Origin: Clostridia bacterium
GTDB lineage: Bacteria > Bacillota > Clostridia > Oscillospirales > CAG-272
Direction of reading: 5' to 3'
Length of the DNA stretch: 54,751 nt
Assembly (NCBI GenBank): GCA_017483305.1
Contig: JAFULC010000017.1
Location: 1-54,751, forward strand
The notes beneath the pieces are model-generated. The model was not told where the DNA came from and did not search any database. It saw only the letters and a list, made by a program, of their open reading frames with translations. Below, piece by piece: positions 31,200-40,691 of the stretch (the stretch's first letter is position 1; every line of letters starts with the position of its first letter). The translations under genes were made by a program, and so were the position numbers.

Positions 31200-33914
31200 A
31201 TGGCGCAAGGGAGGGATATTATTACGAATACTTATAAAAGAAGCGGATATGGGAGTGCCTCGGGCTTGACCGATGGCGAGGTCGCGCGCTCACGCGCGGA
31301 GCACGGAGACAATTCGCTGTCGAGGGGAAAGAGAAAGAGCTTTTTGCGGCAGTTTGTCTCAAATCTCGGCGATCCCGTTATAAAAATTCTGATAGGCGCG
31401 CTTATTATCAACGTTTTATTTATGTTCCGCAACGCCGATTGGTTTGAGACTGCGGGGATCGCGATCTCGGTGCTTCTGGCGACTTTGATCTCGACGGCGT
31501 CCGAATACGGCTCGGCGGCGGCTTTTGAGCGGCTTGACGCCGAGTGCGGCAAGCAGAGGTGCAGGGTCAGGCGAGGCGGCACGGTCTCGGAGATCGATAT
31601 TCGAGAGGTGGTCGTGGGGGATATTGCGCTTGTCGGAGCGGGGGAGCAGATCCCTGCCGACGGGGTGCTTATCTCGGGCGCGATCGCCTGCGATCAGTCG
31701 GCGATGACGGGCGAGAGCAAGGAGGCTTACAAGTCACCAAAGAGAGAGGGGCAGGGCGAGGATATGACCCCCTCGTCGTCCTACTACTGCTTGCGCGGAT
31801 GTACGGTGCTTTCGGGTGAGGGCGAGATCGAGGTCTCCTCTGTTGGCGACAAGACCTTTCTTGGCGGAATTTCGCGCGAGATACAGACCGAAACGAGAGA
31901 AAGTCCTCTGAAAATACGGCTTGGCAAGCTTGCAAGACAGATCAGCGCGGTGGGATACGTTGCGGCGGCGCTTGTTGCGCTGGTTTATATTTTCAACACT
32001 TTTTTTGTGGACAGCGCGTTTGACGCCGAGGTGATAAAATACAAGCTGACAAGCTTTGATTATCTTTTTGCGCATCTTTTTCACGCGCTGACACTCGGGT
32101 TGACGGTCATAGTTGTTGCAGTCCCCGAGGGGCTTCCGATGATGATAGCGGTGGTCTTGTCGTCGAACATCAAGAGGATGGTGAGGGATCACGTGCTTGT
32201 GAGGAAGCCTGTCGGTATCGAGTCGGCGGGGAGCATGAATATTCTTTTCACCGACAAGACGGGCACGTTGACCGAGGGGAAGCTTTCGGTCGGGCAGATA
32301 TTTCTCGGAAACGGATGCGAGGTCGGCTCTCCCGACAGACTTTCGCGGACGGCGATATATTCGGATTTTTTGCTTTCCGCGGTGGGCAATACAACGAGCT
32401 CTGCGGGCCTTTCGCGCGGAAAATATACGGCGGTGGGAGGTAACTCGACCGACCGCGCGATCTTGAATTTCGTTATCGGCAGGGAAAAGAGACTGCCAGA
32501 GCCCGAGCTTATCAGAAATCTCCCCTTTGACAGTGAAAAAAAGCTTTCGGCGGCGCTCTTGAGCTATGGCGGCAGGCGGCGGCTTTTCGTCAAGGGTGCG
32601 CCCGAGCGGCTGATGCCGTACGTGCGGTCTTACGTTTCGGAAAACGGAGAAAGGCGCGCATTTTCGGCTACCGAATTCGGTCGGCTTTGCAGCTCTTTGA
32701 CAAGCGTTGGCAAGCGTGTTCTGATGATAGCAGAGGCGGAGTCGGACGTTATGGGAGCGCGATTTGAGCGAGGAGAGCTTGGCGATTTGCGGCTTTTGTG
32801 CCTCATTACGCTTGAGGACAGAATAAGGCGCGAGGCGGCGAGATCGGTCGCTTCTTTGCGCGGAGCGGGGGTTCACGTGGTGATGATCACGGGGGACAAC
32901 AAGGACACGGCAAGTTATATTGCATCGAGATGCGGTATTCTCGGGGGCGGCGTTGATCTCGTGCTTTCGGGAGGGGAGCTTTCGCATCTTTCCGACTCAC
33001 AGCTCAAGGAGCTTTTGCCTCGGCTTGCGGTGGTTGCACGTGCGCTTCCCGCGGACAAGAGCAGGCTGGTACGGATCTCGCAGGAGCTTGAGCTGGTCGT
33101 GGGGATGACAGGTGACGGGGTCAACGACGCGCCCGCGCTCAAGCGCGCTGACGTCGGTTTTGCGATGGGAAGCGGCACGCAGGTGGCGAAGGATGCCGGC
33201 GACGTGATCATACTTGACAACAATCTTGCGAGTATTGTGAAGGCGGTGCTTTACGGCAGAAATATCTTCAAGAGCATTCGGAAATTTATAACTTTGCAGC
33301 TTATGATGAATTTCTGTGCGGTGGGGGTTTCGATGATCTGTCCGTTCCTTGGCTTTGAAGCGCCCGTGACCGTGGTGCAGATGCTCTGGATAAATATAAT
33401 TATGGATACGCTTGGCGGTCTTGCCTTTGCGGGCGAGCCTGCGCTTCAGTCCTGTATGGAGGAGAAGCCCAAGCGGCGCGACGAGCCGATACTCAACGGG
33501 TATATGGTATATCAGATAGTTTTTGGCGGCGGTTTTACCGTGGCGCTTTGTATCGCGTTTCTGAAGCTTCCGACGCTCGCTTCTCGCTTTCGTCCGTCGG
33601 GGGATAATATTTACCTTTTGACTGCGTTTTTTGCTCTGTTTATATTTGCTTCGGTCTTTAACTGCTTCTGCGCGAGGACCGATCGGATCAAATTGCTTGC
33701 GAATATTACCAAAAACCGCGCGTTTATCGGCATTATGGCGGCGGTGTTGATCATTCAGATACTATTCATTTATCTTGGGGGAGCGGTGTTGCGGACTGCG
33801 CCCCTGACGGCAGCAGAACTTGGGGTGACGTTTTTACTCTCGTTGCTTGTTTTTCCCGCAGATCTTCTGAGAAAGCTTATCTGGAGGACGTTTTTTGGCA
33901 AAAAGGGGTATTAA
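31200..33914 (+). CDS. Calcium-transporting-type P-type ATPase (P2 class)
   Basis: About 904 residues. FTDKTGTLTEGKL holds the phosphorylated Asp, MTGESKEAYKS the TGES loop, VKGAPERLM the nucleotide site and MTGDGVNDAPALKRADVGFAMG the hinge. The membrane motif VAVPEGLPMMIAV is the PEGLP of helix 4 seen in Ca2+ pumps, and WINIIMDTLGGLAFA is the helix 6 region. It should export Ca2+ or a similar cation from the cytoplasm. The start is uncertain: ATG 31200 has only a weak upstream site, while a strong AAGGGAGGG (31208-31215) stands 5 to 8 bases before in-frame ATT codons at 31218 and 31221. No promoter was found in the hairpin-rich leader. Confidence 0.9.
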   Translation: MAQGRDIITNTYKRSGYGSASGLTDGEVARSRAEHGDNSLSRGKRKSFLRQFVSNLGDPVIKILIGALIINVLFMFRNADWFETAGIAISVLLATLISTASEYGSAAAFERLDAECGKQRCRVRRGGTVSEIDIREVVVGDIALVGAGEQIPADGVLISGAIACDQSAMTGESKEAYKSPKREGQGEDMTPSSSYYCLRGCTVLSGEGEIEVSSVGDKTFLGGISREIQTETRESPLKIRLGKLARQISAVGYVAAALVALVYIFNTFFVDSAFDAEVIKYKLTSFDYLFAHLFHALTLGLTVIVVAVPEGLPMMIAVVLSSNIKRMVRDHVLVRKPVGIESAGSMNILFTDKTGTLTEGKLSVGQIFLGNGCEVGSPDRLSRTAIYSDFLLSAVGNTTSSAGLSRGKYTAVGGNSTDRAILNFVIGREKRLPEPELIRNLPFDSEKKLSAALLSYGGRRRLFVKGAPERLMPYVRSYVSENGERRAFSATEFGRLCSSLTSVGKRVLMIAEAESDVMGARFERGELGDLRLLCLITLEDRIRREAARSVASLRGAGVHVVMITGDNKDTASYIASRCGILGGGVDLVLSGGELSHLSDSQLKELLPRLAVVARALPADKSRLVRISQELELVVGMTGDGVNDAPALKRADVGFAMGSGTQVAKDAGDVIILDNNLASIVKAVLYGRNIFKSIRKFITLQLMMNFCAVGVSMICPFLGFEAPVTVVQMLWINIIMDTLGGLAFAGEPALQSCMEEKPKRRDEPILNGYMVYQIVFGGGFTVALCIAFLKLPTLASRFRPSGDNIYLLTAFFALFIFASVFNCFCARTDRIKLLANITKNRAFIGIMAAVLIIQILFIYLGGAVLRTAPLTAAELGVTFLLSLLVFPADLLRKLIWRTFFGKKGY

Positions 33915-33948
33915 ATCAGAAAAAAATGATGTTTTTGTCGATTTTTTG

Positions 33949-33977
33949 TTGACAACGTGAAATTTGAGTGATATAAT
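33949..33977 (+). promoter_or_regulatory. Promoter of the small membrane protein gene
   Basis: TTGACA, 17-base spacer, TATAAT. Confidence 0.85.
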
Positions 33978-34006
33978 TGATTTATCATCAAAAAGGAGGT
34001 TTTCTT

Positions 34007-34300
34007 ATGGAAAACAAGGTTTTATTTGGCGTTATGACGATTATTTTCAACTCGGTAGGCGTTCCTTGCTTCATGGCAGGAAAGGTCAAGGAGGGTGTTT
34101 GGCGCATAGTTCTCGCATTTGTTACCTGCGGAGTGATCGGTTTTATAAACGAGATCATGGGTATCATTATGGGTATCAAGATCCTTTGTATGTCCGACGA
34201 GGAGTTCGCAGCTAAGAAGAACGAGATGTTCATGGGTATCCCCGCAGTTAAGTTTGCTCCTGCTCCCGAGGCTGAAAAGACCGAGGACAGTGCAGAATAA
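34007..34300 (+). CDS. Small two-helix membrane protein
   Basis: 97 residues. ATG 34007 follows AAAAGGAGG. Two hydrophobic segments are seen: about 3-20 (VLFGVMTIIFNSVGVPCF) and about 30-52 (IVLAFVTCGVIGFINEIMGIIMG), separated by a short basic turn (AGKVKEGVWR). The C-terminal 40 residues are polar and acidic (APAPEAEKTEDSAE) and should face the cytoplasm. The layout resembles TM2-type proteins, but the family signature is not clear. It has a consensus promoter and its own terminator, so it is expressed alone, perhaps at a high level. Function unknown. Confidence 0.75.
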   Translation: MENKVLFGVMTIIFNSVGVPCFMAGKVKEGVWRIVLAFVTCGVIGFINEIMGIIMGIKILCMSDEEFAAKKNEMFMGIPAVKFAPAPEAEKTEDSAE

Positions 34301-34317
34301 TTGTTTTTAACAATAGA

Positions 34318-34352
34318 AAGATCACCGAGGTCTGCCTCGGTGATCTTTTTTG
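34318..34352 (+). terminator. Terminator of the small membrane protein gene
   Basis: AAAGATCACCGAGG-TCTG-CCTCGGTGATCTTTTTT. Confidence 0.9.
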
Positions 34353-34404
34353 CATTTTGGGAGGACGTTTTTTCAAAATTTTGCGGAATTTTATCCCAAA
34401 GGGG

Positions 34405-34433
34405 TAGACATTTGCCAAAAAACAGTGTATAAT
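34405..34433 (+). promoter_or_regulatory. Promoter of the LuxR/HTH regulator gene
   Basis: TAGACA, 17-base spacer, TATAAT; a second TATAAT overlaps at 34433-34438. Confidence 0.65.
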
Positions 34434-34446
34434 ATAATACGCCAGA

Positions 34447-34503
34447 CGAACAATATCAATATTCGCCAAGCGAACAATGCATTTAGTTCGTCAAGCGAAC
34501 AAT
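34447..34503 (+). promoter_or_regulatory. Three direct repeats (iterons) in the regulator leader
   Basis: CGAACAAT occurs at 34447, 34471 and 34496, with spacings of 24 and 25. The longer core is CCAAGCGAACAATG, and two copies are preceded by TTCG, giving TTCGCCAAGCGAA-type palindromes. They lie just after the expected transcript start, a place for a repressor. Confidence 0.7.
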
Positions 34504-34537
34504 GTTGGATTGGATTAGATGAAGCGAGGAGAAAATC

Positions 34538-35800
34538 ATGGCTGAGGTACAGGATTACACGAAAAATTATATGAAAATAGACGAGGCGGCAGAGAAGTGG
34601 GGGATCACGGTGCGCAGAGTGCAGGCGATGTGCGCCTCGGGCAGACTTGGTGGCACGATCCGTCTTGGGCGCGACTGGATGATACCGAGAGATACCGTCC
34701 GTCCTGCCGACGGAAGAACCAAGGCGGCACGGGAGCAGCAGCAAAACGCCGATATGCCTCTGCCGAGAAAAACCCCCTTTCTTTATATGACCGATCTTTA
34801 TAACACGCCCGGAACTGCCGACAAGGTGGGAGAGAGCCTTGCCTACAACCACGAGGCGCAGGTTCTTTTCGAGGCGGAGGTCGCGTATTCGCGCGGCGAG
34901 ATAGACAAGGTTTATGCGAGCGCGAGTTATCTTCTCTCCAAGCACTCGGGATTTTACGCCGTGCTTTCGGCGGGTATGCTGCTTGCTATGTGCGCGATCT
35001 GGAAGGGCGATATCAATATGTGGAGAAAGGCAAAGGTGCATATTGCCGAGGCTCCCGCAAAGAGCGACGACGACCGCGATACGATGCTGCTTGCGATCAG
35101 TGCGGTGGACATTATGGTATATAACGTGGAAAACTTCCCGGAATGGTTCAAAAAGGGCAGCTTTGAGCCGCTTCACAAGGATGCATATCCTGCGGCAAAG
35201 GTATATTACGCCAAATATTTATACGCCTTTGGCTACGCCGTGGCAATGGGACTGCACAGAGTAGAGGGAACACAGGGACTTTACATTATGTCTGTGATCT
35301 CCTATGCGGTGGAGCCCATGATCTCGTGGGCAAGAGCAAATAATACGGTTATGTCCGAGATATATCTTCGTCTTACCTGCGCCGCGATATATCACAACTG
35401 CGGCAAGGAGGATGACGCGATCAGACACATTGACAAGGCTATAGAGCTGGCGCTCCCCGACAGATTCTACGGTGTTTTAGCCGAATACTGCCGTGCGCTT
35501 GATGCGTTGATAGAAAGACGCCTGTCGATCATTGACGAGGAGGCGTGGAATGAGGTGAAAAGGCTTCATAAAATATATAACGAGGGATGGTCCAAGCTCA
35601 GCGGTGCGGTGCGCGGCAAGCAGATACTTACTACGCTTTCCCAGCGTCAGCGCGAGGTGGCGAAGCTTGCGGCGTTCGGAATGAGCAATCAGGAGATCGC
35701 AGACCGCGTTAATATGTCGCTTGCGGGAGTCAAGCAGGCGATCAAGATCGTATCCGAAAAGAGCGGTCTTTCGAGAGATAGCTTTGCGGCGATACTTTGA
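34538..35800 (+). CDS. Regulator with N-terminal excisionase-like HTH and C-terminal LuxR HTH
   Basis: 420 residues. Residues about 11-55 (MKIDEAAEKWGITVRRVQAMCASGRLGG...RDWMIPRD) form an excisionase/MerR-type winged HTH. Residues about 355-415 (LSQRQREVAKLAAFGMSNQEIADRVNMSLAGVKQAIKIV) form a LuxR-type HTH. Between lies a helical region that looks like TPR or MalT-type repeats (AEVAYSRGEIDKVYASASYLLSKH). Two DNA-binding domains at opposite ends are unusual and could bridge or bind repeated sites. GAGGAG precedes the ATG. Three 24-25-base iterons in its own leader suggest self-regulation. The target genes are not obvious. Confidence 0.85.
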   Translation: MAEVQDYTKNYMKIDEAAEKWGITVRRVQAMCASGRLGGTIRLGRDWMIPRDTVRPADGRTKAAREQQQNADMPLPRKTPFLYMTDLYNTPGTADKVGESLAYNHEAQVLFEAEVAYSRGEIDKVYASASYLLSKHSGFYAVLSAGMLLAMCAIWKGDINMWRKAKVHIAEAPAKSDDDRDTMLLAISAVDIMVYNVENFPEWFKKGSFEPLHKDAYPAAKVYYAKYLYAFGYAVAMGLHRVEGTQGLYIMSVISYAVEPMISWARANNTVMSEIYLRLTCAAIYHNCGKEDDAIRHIDKAIELALPDRFYGVLAEYCRALDALIERRLSIIDEEAWNEVKRLHKIYNEGWSKLSGAVRGKQILTTLSQRQREVAKLAAFGMSNQEIADRVNMSLAGVKQAIKIVSEKSGLSRDSFAAIL

Positions 35801-35946
35801 TTTTACATATCCAAAGGTCGCCCTCTGAGATATATTTGCTTTTTCGGTCGGCAAAAAAATGTAGCCAAAAAAAGATAATTTTGGTAGTACCGAGACTTGA
35901 AAAAATCTGCTATACTGTTATCAGCAACAGGATGGCAGATTTTTTT

Positions 35947-35970
35947 GCTTCTTTGGAGGCGGAAGGGAGG
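35947..35970 (+). promoter_or_regulatory. Hairpin abutting the ribosome binding site of the Cys-rich protein gene
   Basis: GCTTC-TTTG-GAGGC, with one T-G pair, followed by GGAAGGGAGG. A TATACT at 35911-35916 could be the -10 box, but its -35 is poor. Confidence 0.45.
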
Positions 35971-35975
35971 TACTT

Positions 35976-36314
35976 GTGTCGGATAAGCTGATTGGCAGAT
36001 CGAATGCTCCGCCTGAGGAGAACGAGATATATAAGGTGATCGAGCTTCACGGAAATCGCTTCGAGATCCGATACGGATACTACGAGGATATCGACCGTGA
36101 CTACGAGCCGGTTCCGATATATCCCGATTTTATTAAAGAGCCTGTCTACACGGACGGGGGCGAGCCGTTCGTCACTCTGATGCAGGACCCCTGCGAGAGC
36201 TACGAGCCGAGTGGGAGGTGCAGCGACCGCGATTGCGGAACCTGCGTACATATAGCGCGAGGACACGATCTTATCGGTATATGTAAATGTGAGAAAAATA
36301 AAAAGTCAACATAA
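35976..36314 (+). CDS. Small Cys-rich protein, unrecognised
   Basis: 112 residues, GTG start at 35976, with GGAAGGGAGG upstream. The N-terminal 70 residues are acidic and rich in Tyr (YKVIELHGNRFEIRYGYYED). Five or six Cys residues gather near the end in CESYEPSGRCSDRDCGTCVH and GICKCEKN, which could bind zinc or a cluster. There is no signal peptide. The gene ends 28 bases before the ATG of the large surface protein. I have seen similar short proteins only as uncharacterised; no function can be given. Confidence 0.65.
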   Translation: MSDKLIGRSNAPPEENEIYKVIELHGNRFEIRYGYYEDIDRDYEPVPIYPDFIKEPVYTDGGEPFVTLMQDPCESYEPSGRCSDRDCGTCVHIARGHDLIGICKCEKNKKST

Positions 36315-36342
36315 ACCAAATACGGTAAAAAGGAGAACAACC

Positions 36343-39300
36343 ATGAAAAAAAGAAACACAGTACTTAAGACAACGAGCATATTGCTTTCGGTCTTTATGA
36401 TCGTTGCGGCGCTCGTGGTGCTTGGCACCTTCGCGGTAAGCGCGACACCGTCCACGACGACGATCGATGGGGAGACCTATTATCTGATCGGAACGGCAGA
36501 AGACCTTGCTTGGTTTGCCAACGAGGTAAATGAAAATGATAAATATAAAATCAACGGAAAGCTCACGGCGAATATCGATCTTTCCTCGATATGCTCGGAA
36601 ACGCTTGGCTCATGGAAGCCGATATCAGGTTATCAGGGCATCTTTGACGGTGCAGGCTTCGAGATCAGCGGTCTTTATTGCACCGGTCAGGAAATGGGCG
36701 GCTTGTTCGGTAGGCTTTACGATGCAAATGCAGTAGTTAAAAACGTTACCGTGCGCGGCTACGTCAGCGGTACGAGGTACGTTGGCGGTGTAGTCGGTTA
36801 CCTCTACTCAACTGGAGCCAAAGTCATTAACTGCGTAAATTATGCCACTGTTAGTGCTTCAAATTCCTCAACATCTAATGACCTTTATATTGGAGGAGTT
36901 GTGGGTTATTTTAGCGGTGGCGAAGGCTCGGTAATAGAGAATTGCATAAATTACGGCGATATTACTGCAATTCCCACTGTCTCGGGAGCGGAGGTTTATA
37001 TCGGAGGTATCACGGGCCGGTCGGTCGCAGAATCCGTTATCCGAAACTGTGTTAATTACGGTGATGTCAGCGACGGCGATACCACCAGCGTAGGCTGGGT
37101 GAATGCAGGCGGTATCGTTGGTTTTACCAGAGGAAACGTTATTAACTGCTATAACGAGGGAGATATTCACCAGTACGGTGTAAAGAATAGCCAGAAGCTT
37201 GGCGGTATTGCAGGTTCGGCTTATGATTCTGCAAAGATCGAAAATTGCTTCAACAACGGTTCTTTGGGCTCCAATGCAGATGCAACTATTGGCGCCGTTA
37301 CCGGTGAGCTTTTTGGAACGATAAACAATACCTATTGGAATACCGAAAACACCTCGCTTAATGTCAGCGATTATTTGAGCTCCGGCTCTACAGTAAATAA
37401 TACAAGCGGTCTTTCGGCAGCAGAGCTGGCTACGGGCGTTGCTGCTTACAATATGGGCGAAGCGTGGGGTCAGGAGCTCGGCGTTGACGCTATTCCCGTC
37501 CTCGGCGGAATGAAGGTGTATTACACCATAGATCCCGCAACGCTCTGCACGGCGACAACACCTACTTATTATTATGCAAACAGCGAAAACACCAAGAGAA
37601 CTCACGACGCAAGTATGCCTCACGAGGAATACGAGAACGGCTTCTGCCCGATCTGTGACGGCTATGAGCCCGCTACCGACGGTGACGGCGACGGATATCT
37701 TGAAATCGGCAACGCAGGTCAGCTTTATTGGTTTGCGGCGCAGGTAAACGGCGGCAACACCTCTCTTAATGCTGAGCTCGTTGCTAATATCACCGTTAAC
37801 AGCAACGTTCTGACTGCAAGCGGAGATCTGAACGGCAACCCCGAAGACTTCCGCGCGTGGACACCCATTGGCGATACGAATGAAACCATGTACAGAGGAA
37901 CGTTCCAGGGCAACGGATACGTTATCAGCGGTCTTTATGCGAAAGATTACGGCGTTGGCTTTATCAAGAAGGGAACTTACGCTAATGTTTACAATCTTGG
38001 CGTGCTTGACTCATATTTTGAAAATACCGGCTATGCATCCGGCGCCATTTTGGGCTCTATGAATACAAACGGTACGATTGAAAACTGCTTCAGTAATGCC
38101 ACTATTGCGGGAAGCAGCTATATCAGCGGAGGTCTTGTTGGCAGATCGGCCCATTATACAACTGTAAAAAATTGCTACTATTTCGGTAAAACCGTTGGCG
38201 ATCCTTTCGTGAACAGCGGTGGCAGCTGGTATGATGAAAAGTGCAGTAACAACTATTACGTTTCTTCGGTAGATGACGGCTTTGATTTTACCACCGCTAT
38301 TACGATGGAAGACGTTACCTCCGGTAAATTGGCGTATATGCTCGGAGGAGCATTCGGACAGAATATTGACAACGGCGAGACCGTACAGTCCTATCCCGTT
38401 ATCAGCGACGCAAAGGTATATTACGGCTACACCACCTGCGACGAAGCGCAGAGTGCTCCCATCTATACTAACAACAGCGCGGCAAGCGCAACAAAGCCCG
38501 AGCACCATGATTTCGTATACGCGGCAAGCGGCAGCGAGATCACAAAGCACTGCGGCGAGTGCAACAAGCTGGTGGGTACGGCAACTATTACCGCAACCGA
38601 CAGCAGATACACGGATCTTCCCGTTACCGCGGCTGTAAGCGGCACGGGTGACTATGCAAGCGCAAGCTTCGTTATTACCTATACCGATGCAGAGGGCAAT
38701 AGCACGACCACCGCTCCCGTGGCGATCGGAAGCTACACTGCATCCTTCACCGAGGGCGGCGTAACCGCTTCGGTAAACTTTACAATCTCCAAGGGACTTC
38801 TCGACGTATCGGTTGCTCCCGCGGCTACTCACGAATACGGCGACACCCACGTCGGCAAGGCTATTAGCGGCAAGGTGGTTATAAGCGGCAACGAGGCGGT
38901 CGAGATCACGGGCACGTGGGCTTGGGTAGACGACACGACTACCGCGACCTTTACACCCGACGCAGAGTTCGTTGATCTTTTCGAGACTCTTGCACCTCAG
39001 ACGGTTACGGTTACTGTGACCGAGGCAACTCCCGTTATCACCGTTACCTCTCCTTCGCCCTCGATCATGCCCGGCATGAGCATTATACTTGACAGAGAGG
39101 TTGAAAATCCCTACACCGACACCCCTGCAACTCTCCCCACAAGCTTCCGTTACGTATATAAGATCGGCGAGAGCGGCTCGCTTCAGTATCAGAGTGGCGA
39201 GAAGTTCACCGTTCCGAGCGACGTTTCGGTTGGCGAGAAGATCTACGTTTACGTGGAGAATATCGCAGAAGCAGGCAAGTATTCGGTTGGACAGTCCAAC

Positions 39301-40497
39301 GTGATAGAGCTTCTGGTGGGTCAGGTTGATTACTCGGGCACTATTGACAATATCGTTGCAGATCTTGATGCGGCAAAGGCTGATCTGCAGACCAAGATAG
39401 ACGAGAAGGCTGACGCTTCCGACCTTGCGGATGCGATCACAAATCTCAATACTGCGATCACCAACGCGCAGAATGCGGCAGAGACCTTTGCGGCAGATGC
39501 GGACGATGCTCTTAAGGCAGTGCTTCAGGGCGAGATCGCATCGGCACAGAGCACACTTCAGAGCGCTATCGACGGCGTGAAGGCGGAGCTTGACGCGGCG
39601 AAGGCAGATCTTCAGTCCAAGATCGATGCTAACGCGGGCAACATCACCGCAAACTCAGACAGAATCACCGCAGAGGTTGCTGATCTCAATCAGAAGATCA
39701 CCGACGCGAAGGCAGTTCTCGAGGCGGCAGACGGAGCGCTTGGCGTAAGAGTTGACGGCGTTGAGGCATCTTTGGCATCGGCACAGAGCACACTTCAGAG
39801 CGCTATCGACGGCGTGAAGGCGGAGCTTGACGCGGCGAAGGCAGATCTTCAGTCCAAGATCGATGCTAACGCGGGCAACATCACCGCAAACGCAGACAGA
39901 ATCACCGCAGAGGTTGCTACTCTTAACGACACGATCGCTGACGCGAAGGCAGTTCTCGAGGCGGCAGACGGCGCACTCGGCATCAGAATCAACGGCGTTG
40001 AGGATGCACTTGAGGCGGCAGAGGGAGCACTTCAGAGCGCGATCGATACCGTTGCGGCAGAGCTTGAGGCTGCAGAGGCAGAGCTTATGTCTAAGATCGA
40101 CGCAAACTCGGCAGGCATCGGCGCAAACTCCGAAAAGCTTACCGCAGAGGTTGCCAATCTCAATCAGGCGATCGGCGCGGCTAAGGCTCTTCTCGAGGCG
40201 GCAGACGAGGCAAATCTCAGCTCTCTTACCGTAAAGATCGACGACGCGGATAAGGTTCTTGACGCGGCTATCAAGGCAGTTCAGAAGAATCTTGACGATG
40301 CTAAGTCGGCGCTTGAGTCCAAGGACGGCGTGCTTGCAGAGGAGCTTGCAAAGCTCAGAGCAGAGATGGCAGAGGCTGACGAAAACGCGAAGTCCGAGCG
40401 CACCGCGATCACGGTCGTAGCGATCGTGGCGGTTTGCGGAGATATAGCACTCCTCGCTTGGCTCGTTATCTCGAAGCTGAAAAAGGGCGGTCTTTGA
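36343..40497 (+). CDS. Large surface protein: GLUG-like repeats, Ig-like region, long coiled coil
   Basis: 1384 residues. ATG 36343 follows AAGGAG and opens a signal peptide (LKTTSILLSVFMIVAALVVL...AVSA). Residues about 30-620 hold GLUG-type repeats (GGVVGYLYSTGAKVINCVNY, GGITGRSVAESVIRNCVNYG) that form a beta-helix, in two blocks with a WFAAQVNGG motif. Residues about 650-970 hold Ig- or YDG-like modules. Residues about 994-1347 form a long alpha-helical coiled coil rich in Asp-Ala-Ala-Lys. A final helix (ITVVAIVAVCGDIALLAWLVI) and KLKKGGL anchor it. No sortase motif is seen. It is likely a stalked adhesin displayed on the cell wall. Confidence 0.85.
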   Translation: MKKRNTVLKTTSILLSVFMIVAALVVLGTFAVSATPSTTTIDGETYYLIGTAEDLAWFANEVNENDKYKINGKLTANIDLSSICSETLGSWKPISGYQGIFDGAGFEISGLYCTGQEMGGLFGRLYDANAVVKNVTVRGYVSGTRYVGGVVGYLYSTGAKVINCVNYATVSASNSSTSNDLYIGGVVGYFSGGEGSVIENCINYGDITAIPTVSGAEVYIGGITGRSVAESVIRNCVNYGDVSDGDTTSVGWVNAGGIVGFTRGNVINCYNEGDIHQYGVKNSQKLGGIAGSAYDSAKIENCFNNGSLGSNADATIGAVTGELFGTINNTYWNTENTSLNVSDYLSSGSTVNNTSGLSAAELATGVAAYNMGEAWGQELGVDAIPVLGGMKVYYTIDPATLCTATTPTYYYANSENTKRTHDASMPHEEYENGFCPICDGYEPATDGDGDGYLEIGNAGQLYWFAAQVNGGNTSLNAELVANITVNSNVLTASGDLNGNPEDFRAWTPIGDTNETMYRGTFQGNGYVISGLYAKDYGVGFIKKGTYANVYNLGVLDSYFENTGYASGAILGSMNTNGTIENCFSNATIAGSSYISGGLVGRSAHYTTVKNCYYFGKTVGDPFVNSGGSWYDEKCSNNYYVSSVDDGFDFTTAITMEDVTSGKLAYMLGGAFGQNIDNGETVQSYPVISDAKVYYGYTTCDEAQSAPIYTNNSAASATKPEHHDFVYAASGSEITKHCGECNKLVGTATITATDSRYTDLPVTAAVSGTGDYASASFVITYTDAEGNSTTTAPVAIGSYTASFTEGGVTASVNFTISKGLLDVSVAPAATHEYGDTHVGKAISGKVVISGNEAVEITGTWAWVDDTTTATFTPDAEFVDLFETLAPQTVTVTVTEATPVITVTSPSPSIMPGMSIILDREVENPYTDTPATLPTSFRYVYKIGESGSLQYQSGEKFTVPSDVSVGEKIYVYVENIAEAGKYSVGQSNVIELLVGQVDYSGTIDNIVADLDAAKADLQTKIDEKADASDLADAITNLNTAITNAQNAAETFAADADDALKAVLQGEIASAQSTLQSAIDGVKAELDAAKADLQSKIDANAGNITANSDRITAEVADLNQKITDAKAVLEAADGALGVRVDGVEASLASAQSTLQSAIDGVKAELDAAKADLQSKIDANAGNITANADRITAEVATLNDTIADAKAVLEAADGALGIRINGVEDALEAAEGALQSAIDTVAAELEAAEAELMSKIDANSAGIGANSEKLTAEVANLNQAIGAAKALLEAADEANLSSLTVKIDDADKVLDAAIKAVQKNLDDAKSALESKDGVLAEELAKLRAEMAEADENAKSERTAITVVAIVAVCGDIALLAWLVISKLKKGGL
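39541..39922 (+). repeat. Near-identical 237-bp-period coding repeat in the coiled coil
   Basis: The stretch starting tcggcacagagcacacttca at 39541 recurs at 39778. About 115 bases match exactly, and the match then continues with few changes. The period of 79 residues keeps the frame and the heptad register can be extended by copy number. Confidence 0.85.
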
Positions 40498-40541
40498 TAG
40501 TATAAATTAAAAAAATACGTGATCTGATCGCACGAAATCAC

Positions 40542-40573
40542 GGCGGTGGGCATTGCCCACCGCCTATCTTTTT
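40542..40573 (+). terminator. Terminator after the surface protein gene
   Basis: GGCGGTGGGC-ATT-GCCCACCGCC followed by TATCTTTTT. Confidence 0.85.
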
Positions 40574-40600
40574 GCCGCGCGGATTTTTACGTGCACGGAC

Positions 40601-40629
40601 TTGACAAATCTCCTTTATTTTGTTAGAAT
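40601..40629 (+). promoter_or_regulatory. Promoter of the HD-hydrolase / cdd group
   Basis: TTGACA, 17-base spacer, TAGAAT. The leader (about 87 bases) holds GAATTT...AAATTC and the hairpin at 40692-40708. Confidence 0.8.
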
Positions 40630-40691
40630 ATAATCGTAGAGCAGGGTGTGCTCGCGAATTTTGGTCTTTAGGCGAAATTCGTCAAAAAAAT

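Noticed and set aside
31734-32987. 417-codon minus-strand frame opposite the calcium ATPase
   Set aside because: The plus-strand frame has all P-type ATPase motifs; the antisense frame has none.
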